Below are positions 53,215-61,524 of a stretch of DNA of 64,000 bases, in pieces. A model generated the notes under the pieces. The model saw nothing but the letters and a program-made list of their open reading frames with translations, had not been told where the DNA came from and searched no databases. This DNA is from Nostocoides sp. F2B08 (GTDB lineage Bacteria; Actinomycetota; Actinomycetes; Actinomycetales; Dermatophilaceae), in NCBI RefSeq assembly GCF_009184895.1, contig NZ_WESE01000004.1, positions 519,164-583,163 on the forward strand, read 5' to 3'. The first letter of the stretch is position 1. Every line of letters starts with the position of its first letter. Made by a program: the position numbers and the translations under genes.

Positions 53215-54540
53215 CTAGCCGTTCTGCGGCTTGCGCAGGCGGTAGAGGATCTCGCCCGCATTGGGGACGACGACGGTGCCCGGCTCCTGCGCGAGCGTGT
53301 CGAGGTCGACGGTCGCCGGGTCGAGGTAGCCGAGGTTGATCGACTCACACACCTCGCGCGGGATCTGGGTGGCGAGCGTGACCCGCACGCGCAGGGTCTC
53401 GATGCCGGTATGCGCGTCGTAGCTCCCCTGTCCGCGCAGGTGGGTCGAGTGGGCCAGGACTCCCCAGTGGACGTCCTTGAAGCGGTCCCACTGCTGGACG
53501 AAGTAGTCGCGGCAGTGGTAGCCGATCTCGTAGATCTCGTGGTGGGTCTCGCTGACCTCGGTGACGTGCGGGGCGTAGATGACGACCTCGCCGCCGTCGG
53601 CGACGGCCGGCTCGAGCTTGTAGAAGCCCTTCGCCGCGGTCCAGATGTCCTCGTACCGCGTGGGCATGACCGAGATGACCCGCTGGAACGGCTCGTCGAC
53701 GTAGCGGACGTGGGTCTCGGCCGCGATCGCAGCGGTGGCGGCCCAGGCATCCTCGGCCGTGCCGAACGCGGCGGCCTCGAGCTCGCCGGTGCCGGACTCG
53801 ACGACGAGACAGAGCGCCAGACGCAGGGTGGGGATGAGCGCCGCTCCCTCGTTGATCATGGCGCGCACCGGCGTGATGCCGGTCGTGCCGATGATCTCGT
53901 AGCTCGTGATGAGAGCACCGACCCAGTGGGTCATGTCGATGAACTCCTGGGACGCGACGCCCGGGATGAAGTACTTGTTGCCGCCGGAGATGCCGACGAC
54001 CTCGTGCGGGAAGACCGGGCCCACGACGATCGCGATGTCCGCCTCGACGACGTGCCGGTTGATGACGATCGGCGCATCCTTGACGAGCAGTCCACCGGAC
54101 AGCTCCTCGATCCGCGATGCGGGGATCGTGCCGACGTGGACGAGCATCGACGGGTCGGCCCACTCGTGGTTGACGACGGTCATGCCCGGGTATGCGTCGG
54201 CCAGGTTCGCCGGTTGGCCCGGCCCACCCACGCCGAACCAGCGGTCGATCTCGTCGGGCTCCATGTAGCTGTGCGTGCCGAGCGCGATGACCGCGGTCAG
54301 GCCGGCCACACGCCCGCTCAGGTGGCGGTGCATCGTCGCCATGAGCATGGGGAGCGGGCACGACCTCGTCGCGTCCGGGACGACGAGCGCCACGGTCCTG
54401 CCGTCGAGGTCGAGGTCGGCGCACGAGGCCGCGACGAGCTCGTCGAGCTGGCTCTCGGTGACGTGGGCGTCGGCTCCGCCGACGACCCGGCACTCGATGG
54501 GCCCGCCGGTGGATGCGATCCTCGTCGTGCTCTCGCTCAT
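53215..54540 (-). CDS. larA: LarA-family nickel-pincer hydroxyacid racemase/epimerase (candidate D-mannonate/D-gluconate 2-epimerase)
   Basis: A 441-residue LarA homolog. The DxxR motif D56-R59 (PDATRSCP), H90 (LGTH), H179, K189 (SGGNK, which covalently binds the nickel-pincer cofactor) and H205 align in spacing with L. plantarum D72/R75, H108, H174, K184 and H200, so the enzyme should bind the cofactor. LarA moves a hydride at C2 of a 2-hydroxyacid. Characterised relatives, as I recall, include enzymes acting on D-gluconate rather than lactate. No lactate genes are nearby. The flanking transporter, UxuB-like, GntK and Gnd genes suggest C2 epimerisation of mannonate to gluconate. The substrate is inferred. 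Confidence 0.88.
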   Translation of the reverse strand: MSESTTRIASTGGPIECRVVGGADAHVTESQLDELVAASCADLDLDGRTVALVVPDATRSCPLPMLMATMHRHLSGRVAGLTAVIALGTHSYMEPDEIDRWFGVGGPGQPANLADAYPGMTVVNHEWADPSMLVHVGTIPASRIEELSGGLLVKDAPIVINRHVVEADIAIVVGPVFPHEVVGISGGNKYFIPGVASQEFIDMTHWVGALITSYEIIGTTGITPVRAMINEGAALIPTLRLALCLVVESGTGELEAAAFGTAEDAWAATAAIAAETHVRYVDEPFQRVISVMPTRYEDIWTAAKGFYKLEPAVADGGEVVIYAPHVTEVSETHHEIYEIGYHCRDYFVQQWDRFKDVHWGVLAHSTHLRGQGSYDAHTGIETLRVRVTLATQIPREVCESINLGYLDPATVDLDTLAQEPGTVVVPNAGEILYRLRKPQNG

Positions 54541-54605
54541 CGTTCTCTCCTCGGTCGTCGTGTCGTCGGGTGGTTGTCGTCAGCTGCAGGACCGTTGCTC
54601 CCAGT

Positions 54606-54637
54606 CTGCGCGTCCAGGCCGAAGCCTGGACGCGCAG
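54606..54637 (-). terminator. Intercistronic hairpin between transporter and larA
   Basis: CTGCGCGTCCAGGC (54606-54619) pairs perfectly with its complement (54624-54637) over 14 bp with a CGAA loop, eight bases after the transporter stop and 65 bases before larA. There is no U-tract. It may attenuate read-through or stabilise the upstream mRNA. Confidence 0.65.
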
Positions 54638-54644
54638 CGAGGGG

Positions 54645-56090
54645 TCAGAATCCGCGGGACGCCGCTTCTTTGGCGATCCGGCGGTCGGCGATCTCCTGGA
54701 CGATCTTCTTGTACAGCGCGTCGGTCAGCGGGTAGAAGTACATGACCAGCGCCGCGAGGATCGAGAAGAGGGCGACGAGGCCACCGGCCCAGAGCTGGAT
54801 GTTGTCGCCGACTCCGGCGTCCTGGGCCTCTCCGCCTGAGGCCCGAGCGGCGCTGAAGCCGGCGATGGTCAGCGCGATGCCGCCGATGAAGCCGCCGAGC
54901 GCCTGGCCCATCTTGCGGGTGAAGGAGAACACCGCATAGGTCGTGCCCTCGGTGCGGGCTCCGGTCTTCCACTCGCCGAACTCGACCGTGTCGGCCTCGA
55001 GGGCCCACATGAAGGTGTTCACGCCGTTGATGCCGAGTCCCATGATGAAGAAGGCGACCAGACCCCACCACGGCGCCGTGGACAGCGGTGCGAAGGCGAG
55101 GACTGCGGCTCCGGCGACCGTGATGAGCGCGAGGGCGACGTAGCCGGTTTTCTTGCCGACGGTGCGCACGATCGACGGGACGAGCGGGCCGACGACGAGC
55201 AGCGCACCGACCTGGGCGAGGATGTTCCACGCGATGAACTGGGCGTCCTGCTGGACGTAGATCGCGATGTACGACCCCAGAGTGGTCAGGGCGGTCATGC
55301 CGCTGAGGTAGAGCACGGCACTGCCGGACAGGAGCAGCAGCGGACGGTTCTTGCGCAGCGTCGCGAAGCTCTGCTTCATCGACACCGGCTCGGGCGAGCG
55401 GGCCACCTGCTCCCTGGTGCTCCAGATCAGGAAGCCGTAGAGCAGGGCACCGATGACGACGAAGGACGCGGTGATCGTGAAGAGCCGCTGCTGGAGCACC
55501 TGGGGGTCGTCGGCGATGCCGCGCAGCTGTGGGCCGACGAGGAAGGCGAGGAAGAGCAGGCCGGTCATCGCGCCGTACATGCGGAAGGTCGCGAGCTTGC
55601 CGCGCTCGGTCGGCACCTGGGTCATCGACGGAGCCATCGAGCCGTAGGGGATGTTCACGAGGGTGTAGAACACCGAGCCCATCAGGATGTACGTGACGTA
55701 CATGTAGACCACGGCCGCGGTCCCGCTGATGTCCGGGAAGAACTGCTTGGCGGAGTAGATCGCCATGCTCGACAGCAGCAACGGGAGCGCGAAGATCAGG
55801 ATCAGCGGGCGGAACTTGCCGAGCCTGCCGGGGCGCCGGGTGTCGACGAAGCGGCCCGCGAGCAGGTCGGTGATGCCGTCGAAGAAGCGGACGACGAGGA
55901 ACATCGTGCCGACGACGGCCGCGCCGATCCCGACGACGTTCGTGTAGTAGAGGATGAGGAACATCCCGGCCATCGAGAACGTGAGGTTGTTCGCGAAGTC
56001 GCCGGCCGCATACCCGAGGTAGTTGCGGATCGTGAGCGGTTTGGCGGTGGTGCTGGGCGCGGGAGCCGCGGTGGTGGCGCTGGTGGCCAT
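54645..56090 (-). CDS. GPH-family glycoside/hexuronide:cation symporter
   Basis: A 481-residue transporter with twelve hydrophobic helices. The first loop motif (NYLGYAAGDFANNLTFSMAGMFLILYYTN) and VVRFFDGITDLLAGRFVDTRRPGRLGKFRP (the D-x-x-x-D-x-x-x-G and R-x-G-R-x-R/K-P signature) mark the glycoside-pentoside-hexuronide family, which includes E. coli UidB and XylP/MelB. It would import a glucuronide, or another hexuronide, with H+ or Na+. It lies between the kinase-like gene and larA in the minus-strand operon. The RLGKFRP segment is the hallmark loop. Confidence 0.88.
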   Translation of the reverse strand: MATSATTAAPAPSTTAKPLTIRNYLGYAAGDFANNLTFSMAGMFLILYYTNVVGIGAAVVGTMFLVVRFFDGITDLLAGRFVDTRRPGRLGKFRPLILIFALPLLLSSMAIYSAKQFFPDISGTAAVVYMYVTYILMGSVFYTLVNIPYGSMAPSMTQVPTERGKLATFRMYGAMTGLLFLAFLVGPQLRGIADDPQVLQQRLFTITASFVVIGALLYGFLIWSTREQVARSPEPVSMKQSFATLRKNRPLLLLSGSAVLYLSGMTALTTLGSYIAIYVQQDAQFIAWNILAQVGALLVVGPLVPSIVRTVGKKTGYVALALITVAGAAVLAFAPLSTAPWWGLVAFFIMGLGINGVNTFMWALEADTVEFGEWKTGARTEGTTYAVFSFTRKMGQALGGFIGGIALTIAGFSAARASGGEAQDAGVGDNIQLWAGGLVALFSILAALVMYFYPLTDALYKKIVQEIADRRIAKEAASRGF

Positions 56091-56120
56091 GGCCTTCTCC
56101 TTCGAAGGTCGATGTGACAG

Positions 56121-56735
56121 TTAGAGTGCGGCGCCCAGGGCGTCGACGATGGCGGCGGTGGCGTGCTCCACCGGGATGCGGGAGGTGTTGAGGACGAGGT
56201 CGTAGGCGTCGGGCTGGCGGGGGTCCCAGCCGTAGAGCGTGATCGACATGTCGGCACGCACCTGGTCCTCACGCCGCTGGCGCTCGGTGGCCTCCTCGAC
56301 GGAGATACCGTCCCGCTGCGCCGCGTAGGCGATGCGGGCCTCGACCGAGCCGGTGAGGAGCACATGGAGGGTGCTCGGGCGGTTCTTGAGGATCACGGCG
56401 CCGTTGCGGCCCATGATGACTCCGCCGGCTTCCGCCTCGTCCCACACGGCGCGGGTGTTCGAGACGGTGAGCTCGTACTTCTCGCGCTGGACGGTCGCCA
56501 CGTCGCGGCTCTCGATGCCTCCGTACGCGCCGCCCAGGACCGAGAGGACCCGCACCAGCTCCGCGGCCTCGGCAGTCGCGGCCCCCGGATCGGAGAGCTG
56601 CTCGGACGAGAACGCCTGGGCGTGGAACGGCAGGCCGAGACGCTCGGCCACGGCGCGGCCGATCTCCTCGCCACGGGCTCCGTAGTACTCGTAGATCGTG
56701 ACAACAGGTGGTATCGACTGTGTCGGCTCGGACAT
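56121..56735 (-). CDS. Cytidylate-kinase-like family protein
   Basis: A 204-residue protein of the cytidylate-kinase-like family: VVTIYEYYGARGEEIGRAVAERLGLPFH at the N terminus, MGRNGAVILKNRPSTLHVLLTGSVEARIAYA in the middle, and a lid-like REDQVRADMSITLYGWDPRQPDAYDLVLNTSRIP. The usual P-loop glycines are modified (YGARGEE), as is normal for this family, whose substrate is unknown. It is the first gene of the minus-strand operon with the transporter, larA and gnd, with GAGGAGGGG before the ATG. Its presence in a sugar-acid operon hints at a kinase or regulatory role there. Confidence 0.78.
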   Translation of the reverse strand: MSEPTQSIPPVVTIYEYYGARGEEIGRAVAERLGLPFHAQAFSSEQLSDPGAATAEAAELVRVLSVLGGAYGGIESRDVATVQREKYELTVSNTRAVWDEAEAGGVIMGRNGAVILKNRPSTLHVLLTGSVEARIAYAAQRDGISVEEATERQRREDQVRADMSITLYGWDPRQPDAYDLVLNTSRIPVEHATAAIVDALGAAL

Positions 56736-56808
56736 GGCCCCTCCTCGGGTCGGTTCGTGATGTCCTTCGCTCATCAGAGTGGGGGTGGCCCGGCGGGGTC
56801 GGCACCGT

Positions 56809-56824
56809 GTTGCCACATGTTGCC
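56809..56824. promoter_or_regulatory. Regulon motif copy A in the uxaC/kinase-like divergent promoter
   Basis: GTTGCC-ACAT-GTTGCC, 74 bases upstream of the kinase-like gene start. It is a perfect match to the direct-repeat motif of this region. Confidence 0.75.
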
Positions 56825-56846
56825 GCCGACGGTGGCACCCCGCCCC

Positions 56847-56852
56847 TTGACG
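56847..56852 (+). promoter_or_regulatory. -35 box of the uxaC operon
   Basis: TTGACG. The matching -10 position (17-18 bases downstream, about 56870) falls inside motif copy B, so a protein bound there would block RNA polymerase. The -10 sequence itself is weak. Confidence 0.5.
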
Positions 56853-56866
56853 GCGCCGGGCGCCCA

Positions 56867-56882
56867 GGCAACTTGTGGCAAC
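56867..56882. promoter_or_regulatory. Regulon motif copy B in the uxaC/kinase-like divergent promoter
   Basis: GGCAAC-TTGT-GGCAAC, the reverse-strand form of GTTGCC-ACAA-GTTGCC; it differs from copy A at one spacer base. It overlaps the expected -10 region of uxaC. Confidence 0.75.
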
Positions 56883-56920
56883 TCCTGTCTCGCGCAGGCT
56901 GCCGGCGGGACTGTGGATGC

Positions 56921-58330
56921 GTGACCTCACTAGCCCTCCACCCCGACCGGCTCTTCCCCGCCGACCCCTCGACCCGCGAGGTGGCGCGGCGGCTCTACGA
57001 CTCCGTCAAGGACCTGCCGATCATCTCCCCGCACTCGCACGTGCCGCCGGAGTGGATCAGCGACGACATCCCGTTCCGCGACCCGACCTCCCTGCTCATC
57101 ACGCCGGACCACTACGTCACCCGGCTGCTGCACGCCCACGGCGTGCCGCTGCACGAGCTGGGCGTCGGTGCGGGCGAGCTCGACGAGGACGCCTCGCGCG
57201 CCGCCTTCCGGCACCTGTGCGCCCACTGGGGTGTCTACGCCGGCACCCCGGTCCGCTACTGGCTCGAGTCCGAGCTCGTCGACATCTTCGGTGTCACCGA
57301 GGTCCCGACCGCCCAGAACGCCGATGCCGTCTATGACCAGGTCGCCGAGTGGATCGCCCGGGACTCCTCGCGACCGCGGGCACTCATGGAGTCCTTCGAC
57401 ATCGAGGTGCTCGCGACGACGGACGACCCGTGCGACGACCTCGCCCACCACAAAGCTCTCTCCGAGGACCCGACGTTCTCCCGGCGGATGGTCCCGACCT
57501 TCCGGCCCGACCGCTACCTGGAGCCGGGTCGCACCGACTGGAACGCGCATACCGACCGGCTCGCCGAGGTCAGCGGCATCGCCTGCGACAGCTGGGCCGG
57601 CTGGGTGGCCGCGATGGAGAACCGCCGCGAGCACTTCCGCGCGCACGGCGCCGTCTCGACCGACCACAGCCACAAGGACCTGCGCACCGATGTGCTCGAG
57701 GTCGCCGACGCCGAGCGCATCTACGCCGCGGCGCGGTCGGGGTCGATCACCGCGCACCAGGCTGAGGCGCTGCAGCGGCACATGCTCACCGAGATGGCCC
57801 GGATGGCCACCGACGACGGCATGACGATGACCCTGCACCCGGCCGTCGCCCGCAACCACCACGGCCCGACCTTCGAGCGCTACGGCGCCGACGTCGGCGC
57901 GGACATCCCGGTCGACGTCGAGGTCACCCGCGCGTTGGCGCCACTGCTGAACCGCTACGGCACCTCGCCGAACCTCAGGCTCGTCGTCTTCACCATGGAC
58001 GAGACCGTCTTCTCCCGCGAGCTCGGGCCGCTGGCCGGGTTCTACCCGTCGCTGTACGTCGGAGTGCCCTGGTGGTTCCTCGACGCGCCCGACGCGATCC
58101 GGCGCTTCCGCAAAGCCGTCACGGAGTCGGCCGGTTTCGGCAAGACCTCCGGCTTCATCGACGACACCCGCGCCTTCTGCTCCATCCCGGCCCGCCACGA
58201 CATGTCCCGCCGCCTCGACAGCGTCCACCTCGCCGAGCTCGTCGTCGAGCACCGGCTGCGCGAGGAGGAGGCCGCCGAGGTCGTCCACGCGCTCGTCGCC
58301 GACAACCCCAGGAAGGTGTTCAGCCTGTGA
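56921..58330 (+). CDS. uxaC: Uronate (glucuronate) isomerase
   Basis: A 469-residue protein, the same length as E. coli UxaC (470 aa). LPIISPHSHVPPEWI supplies the N-terminal HxH metal motif. Further blocks are ALMESFDIEVLATTDDPCDDL, DHSHKDL, and LHPAVARNHH...VVFTMDET and YVGVPWWFLDAPDA near the C terminus. It converts D-glucuronate to D-fructuronate (and galacturonate to tagaturonate). The start is GTG 56921; it is followed by the UxuB-like gene with a stop/start overlap (GTGA at 58327-58330). It lies downstream of TTGACG and two regulon motifs, as first gene of the plus-strand operon. Confidence 0.93.
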   Translation: MTSLALHPDRLFPADPSTREVARRLYDSVKDLPIISPHSHVPPEWISDDIPFRDPTSLLITPDHYVTRLLHAHGVPLHELGVGAGELDEDASRAAFRHLCAHWGVYAGTPVRYWLESELVDIFGVTEVPTAQNADAVYDQVAEWIARDSSRPRALMESFDIEVLATTDDPCDDLAHHKALSEDPTFSRRMVPTFRPDRYLEPGRTDWNAHTDRLAEVSGIACDSWAGWVAAMENRREHFRAHGAVSTDHSHKDLRTDVLEVADAERIYAAARSGSITAHQAEALQRHMLTEMARMATDDGMTMTLHPAVARNHHGPTFERYGADVGADIPVDVEVTRALAPLLNRYGTSPNLRLVVFTMDETVFSRELGPLAGFYPSLYVGVPWWFLDAPDAIRRFRKAVTESAGFGKTSGFIDDTRAFCSIPARHDMSRRLDSVHLAELVVEHRLREEEAAEVVHALVADNPRKVFSL

Positions 58331-59751
58331 GCACGTCACCCGTGAGCACCACCACCTCTGCCCGCCGCCTGTCGCGGGCCACCGACTCCCGGCCCGCCGC
58401 GCCCGTGCGCATCGTGCACCTCGGCGTCGGCAACTTCTTCCGAGCGCACCAGGCCTGGTACACCGAGCACGCGAGCGACGCCGCCGACTGGGGTATCGCG
58501 GCGTTCACCGGCCGCTCGGCCGCGATCGCCGAGACCCTCGCCCCTCAGGACGGGCTCTACACGCTCGTCGTCCAAGGCGCCCAAGGCAACGACTACGAGG
58601 TCATCGGCTCCCTCTCCGCGGTCCATGCGGCGCAGGATCTCGATGCGCTGCGCGGCTACCTCGCCGACCCCGCCGTCGTCATCGTCACGAGCACCGTCAC
58701 CGAGGCCGGATACCTGCGGACCCCGGACGGCGGCGCCGACCTCGCGAACCCCGCCCTGGCCGCCGACGTCGCCGCCCTCCGGGAGGACCCGGCCGGCGCC
58801 TCGGTCACGACGCTCCCCGGCAAGCTCGTCGCCGGCCTGCTCGCCCGCCGTGCCGCCGCCGGCGACGCGCCCATCACCTTCGTCCCCTGCGACAACGTCT
58901 CCGGCAACGGCGAGATGGTCGAGACCGTGCTGCGCGACACGGCTGGTGCGGTGGACCCGACCCTGGTCGAGTGGATCGACCGCACCTGCGGCTTCGTCAC
59001 GACGATGGTCGACCGCATCACCCCACGGCCGACCGAGGCCGACCTCGCCGCCGTGCGGGTCGACCGCGGCGTGGACGACCCGGCCGTCGTCGTCACCGAG
59101 CCGTTCACCGAATGGGTGCTGTCCGGTGAGTTCACCGGCGGCCACCCCGACTGGGAGAGTGCCGGCGCCCACTTCGTCGACGACATCGACCCGTTCGAGA
59201 CCCGCAAACTCTGGCTGCTCAACGGTTCGCACTCACTCATGGCCTACGCCGCCACGATCCTCGGGATCGACACCGTCTACGACGCCATCCACGACCCGCG
59301 CGTCCGCGGCTGGGTCGACGAGTGGTGGGACGTCGCCGCGCGTCACCTGCCGCTCCCCGCCGAGGAGATCCAGGGGTACCGCGACGCGCTCGTCGAGCGC
59401 TACGAGAACCCGCAGATCCACCACCTGCTCGCGCAGATCGCCGCCGACGGCTCGCAGAAGCTGCCGATCCGGATCGTGCCCGCCCTGCTCGCCGACCGGG
59501 CCGCCGGAGCCATGCCGACCGGCGCCGTCCGCGCCGTCGCCGCCTGGGTCCTGCACCTGCGAGGCCTCGGTGCACCGGTGAACGACGCCTACGCCGCCGA
59601 GGTCGTGCCGCTCGCCGAGGGACCGCTCGACGAGGCGGTCGCTCGCATCCTCCGGCGGCTCGGCGTCGACGATCCCGCGGTCGCCACCGCCGTCGTCGAC
59701 GAGGCCGAGGCGCTCGCCGAACTGTCACCCCACAACCCCGAAAGGACCTGA
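58327..59751 (+). CDS. Mannitol-dehydrogenase-family fructuronate reductase (UxuB-like)
   Basis: A 474-residue polyol dehydrogenase. NAD-binding VRIVHLGVGNFFRAHQAWY lies at 27-45, VTSTVTEAGYL at 120-130, PCDNVSGNG at 187-195, and the catalytic RKLWLLNGSHSLMAY places K294, N299 and H302 in the family's K-x4-N-x2-H pattern. In the glucuronate pathway it reduces D-fructuronate to D-mannonate with NADH. Mannitol or altronate activities are alternatives, but co-translation with uxaC favours fructuronate. No mannonate dehydratase (UxuA) gene follows, which is the puzzle that LarA may solve. Confidence 0.9.
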   Translation: MSTSPVSTTTSARRLSRATDSRPAAPVRIVHLGVGNFFRAHQAWYTEHASDAADWGIAAFTGRSAAIAETLAPQDGLYTLVVQGAQGNDYEVIGSLSAVHAAQDLDALRGYLADPAVVIVTSTVTEAGYLRTPDGGADLANPALAADVAALREDPAGASVTTLPGKLVAGLLARRAAAGDAPITFVPCDNVSGNGEMVETVLRDTAGAVDPTLVEWIDRTCGFVTTMVDRITPRPTEADLAAVRVDRGVDDPAVVVTEPFTEWVLSGEFTGGHPDWESAGAHFVDDIDPFETRKLWLLNGSHSLMAYAATILGIDTVYDAIHDPRVRGWVDEWWDVAARHLPLPAEEIQGYRDALVERYENPQIHHLLAQIAADGSQKLPIRIVPALLADRAAGAMPTGAVRAVAAWVLHLRGLGAPVNDAYAAEVVPLAEGPLDEAVARILRRLGVDDPAVATAVVDEAEALAELSPHNPERT

Positions 59752-59753
59752 CC

Positions 59754-61523
59754 ATGGTTGACCTGAGAGCCGTCCCCTACGAGCTCGACGACGAGGGCGT
59801 GGAGTGGGTGGAATCGACCCTGGCCGCGATGACCCTGGAGGAGAAGGTCGGCCAGCTCTTCGTCAACATGGGGGCCAGCCGCGACGAGGACTACCTCAAG
59901 GACGCCCTCGACCGCTACAAGTTCGCCGGCGTCCGCTACAACCCCGGGACGGCCGCCGAGGTGCACGAGCAGAACCGGATCCTCCAGGAGAACAGCGCCA
60001 TCCCGCTCCTCATCGCCGCCAACACCGAGGCGGGCGGCAACGGCGCCTGCAAGGACGGCACGGAGGTCGGCTACGAGGTCAAGGTGGGGGCGACCGCGGA
60101 CCCGCGCTACGCATACGAGCTGGGCCGGGTCTCCGGCGTCGAGGCGACCGCCATCGGCTGCAACTGGAGCTTCGCTCCGATCGTCGACATCTACTACAAC
60201 TGGCGCAACCCGATCATCTCCAACCGCTCCTTCGGCGGCGACCCGCAGCTCGTCCTCGACATGGGTCTGGCCTACATGGAGGGCTTCCAGGAGTCCGGTG
60301 CCGTCTGCGCGGCCAAGCACTTCCCCGGCGACGGCGTCGACGAGCGCGACCAGCACCTGTCGTTCTCGGTCAACTCGCTCTCCGAAGAGGAGTGGAACGA
60401 GACGTTCGGCAAGGTCTGGCGCGGCCTGATCGACGCCGGCCTGCCCTCGCTCATGGCCGGCCACATCCACCTTCCCGCGTTCCAGCGCAAGTACGACCCG
60501 GGCGTCGCCGACGAGGACCTCCTGCCCGCCACCCTGAGCAGGGAGATCATGACCGACCTGCTCCGCGGCGAGCTCGGCTTCAACGGCGTCGTCGTCACCG
60601 ACGCGAGCCACATGGTCGCGCTCACCTCCTCGATGCGGCGCGCGGACCTCGTGCCGACGGCGATCGCCGCCGGCTGCGACCTGTTCCTCTTCTTCAACGA
60701 CCCGGACGAGGACACGGAGTACATGCTCGACGGCATCCGCCGCGGGATCCTCACCGAGGAGCGGGTCGACGAGGCCGTCACCCGCACCCTCGGCCTCAAG
60801 GCCCGGATCGGTCTGCACCGGAAGGGCAAGACCGAGATCGTGCCGCCAGCCGAGGAGAGCCTGAAACTCGTCGGGCTGCCCGAGAACACGGCGGTCTTCG
60901 CGGAGATCGCCGACAGGGCGATCACCCTCGTCAAGAACACCCAGCCCCACATCCTGCCGGTGACGCCGGAGCGGTACCGGCGCATCCTCCTCGTCCCCGT
61001 CGACGGTCCGCCCAACCCGGCAGCCGCCTTCTTCGGCGCCGGCGGCGAGAAGGCCGTCGACCTCCTCGCCGCGAAGCTGCGCGAGCGTGGACACGAGGTC
61101 GAGGTGTTCGAGTCCGCGATCAGCCGGATCGGCCGGCTGCCCGAAGCGGAGCGCGGCGCGGCGCTGCAGAACATGTATGCGGGCAAGGCGCCGATCAAGG
61201 ACTTCGTCGCGAAGTACGACCTCGTCATCAACGTGGCCCAGGTCGTGGGCGGGATGCAGCCCGTCGAGCGCATCTCATGGCCGGCGAGCAAGGGCACTCC
61301 GGACCTGCCGTGGTACGTCCACGAGATCCCGACGATCTTCGTCTCCGTCAACTGCCCCTACCACCTCGCCGACGCGCCGGCGGTCAAGTGCTACATCAAC
61401 ACCTACGACCCGCGGCCGGTCACCCTCGACCTGCTGCTCGACAAGCTCGCCGTGGGCGCCCAGGCCTTCACCGGCGTCTCTCCCGCCGACGCCTTCTGCG
61501 GCTTCATCGACACGAGGATCTGA
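59754..61523 (+). CDS. GH3 glycoside hydrolase, NagZ-like
   Basis: A 589-residue protein. The TIM-barrel domain has GQLFVNMG, PLLIAANTEAGGNG, FAPIVDIYYNWRNPIISNRSFGGDP and KHFPGDGVDERDQH at 188-201. The KHFPG and D-x-H (D199, H201) pattern is that of NagZ-type beta-N-acetylhexosaminidases, whose Asp-His pair serves as acid/base. Nucleophile D283 lies in VVVTDASHM. A C-terminal alpha/beta-sandwich is present (ITLVKNTQPHILPVTP...). There is no signal peptide. Located between uxuB-like and HAD genes, it may release hexosamine from glucuronate-containing disaccharides, or be a second glucuronidase. The substrate is not provable. Confidence 0.82.
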   Translation: MVDLRAVPYELDDEGVEWVESTLAAMTLEEKVGQLFVNMGASRDEDYLKDALDRYKFAGVRYNPGTAAEVHEQNRILQENSAIPLLIAANTEAGGNGACKDGTEVGYEVKVGATADPRYAYELGRVSGVEATAIGCNWSFAPIVDIYYNWRNPIISNRSFGGDPQLVLDMGLAYMEGFQESGAVCAAKHFPGDGVDERDQHLSFSVNSLSEEEWNETFGKVWRGLIDAGLPSLMAGHIHLPAFQRKYDPGVADEDLLPATLSREIMTDLLRGELGFNGVVVTDASHMVALTSSMRRADLVPTAIAAGCDLFLFFNDPDEDTEYMLDGIRRGILTEERVDEAVTRTLGLKARIGLHRKGKTEIVPPAEESLKLVGLPENTAVFAEIADRAITLVKNTQPHILPVTPERYRRILLVPVDGPPNPAAAFFGAGGEKAVDLLAAKLRERGHEVEVFESAISRIGRLPEAERGAALQNMYAGKAPIKDFVAKYDLVINVAQVVGGMQPVERISWPASKGTPDLPWYVHEIPTIFVSVNCPYHLADAPAVKCYINTYDPRPVTLDLLLDKLAVGAQAFTGVSPADAFCGFIDTRI

Positions 61524-61524
61524 G

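Noticed and set aside
53215..54540. Simple lactate racemase annotation for the LarA homolog
   Set aside because: Cofactor residues fit lactate racemase, but no lactate permease, dehydrogenase or LarR is nearby, and all neighbours act on C6 sugar acids. I keep the family call and treat lactate as the less likely substrate.
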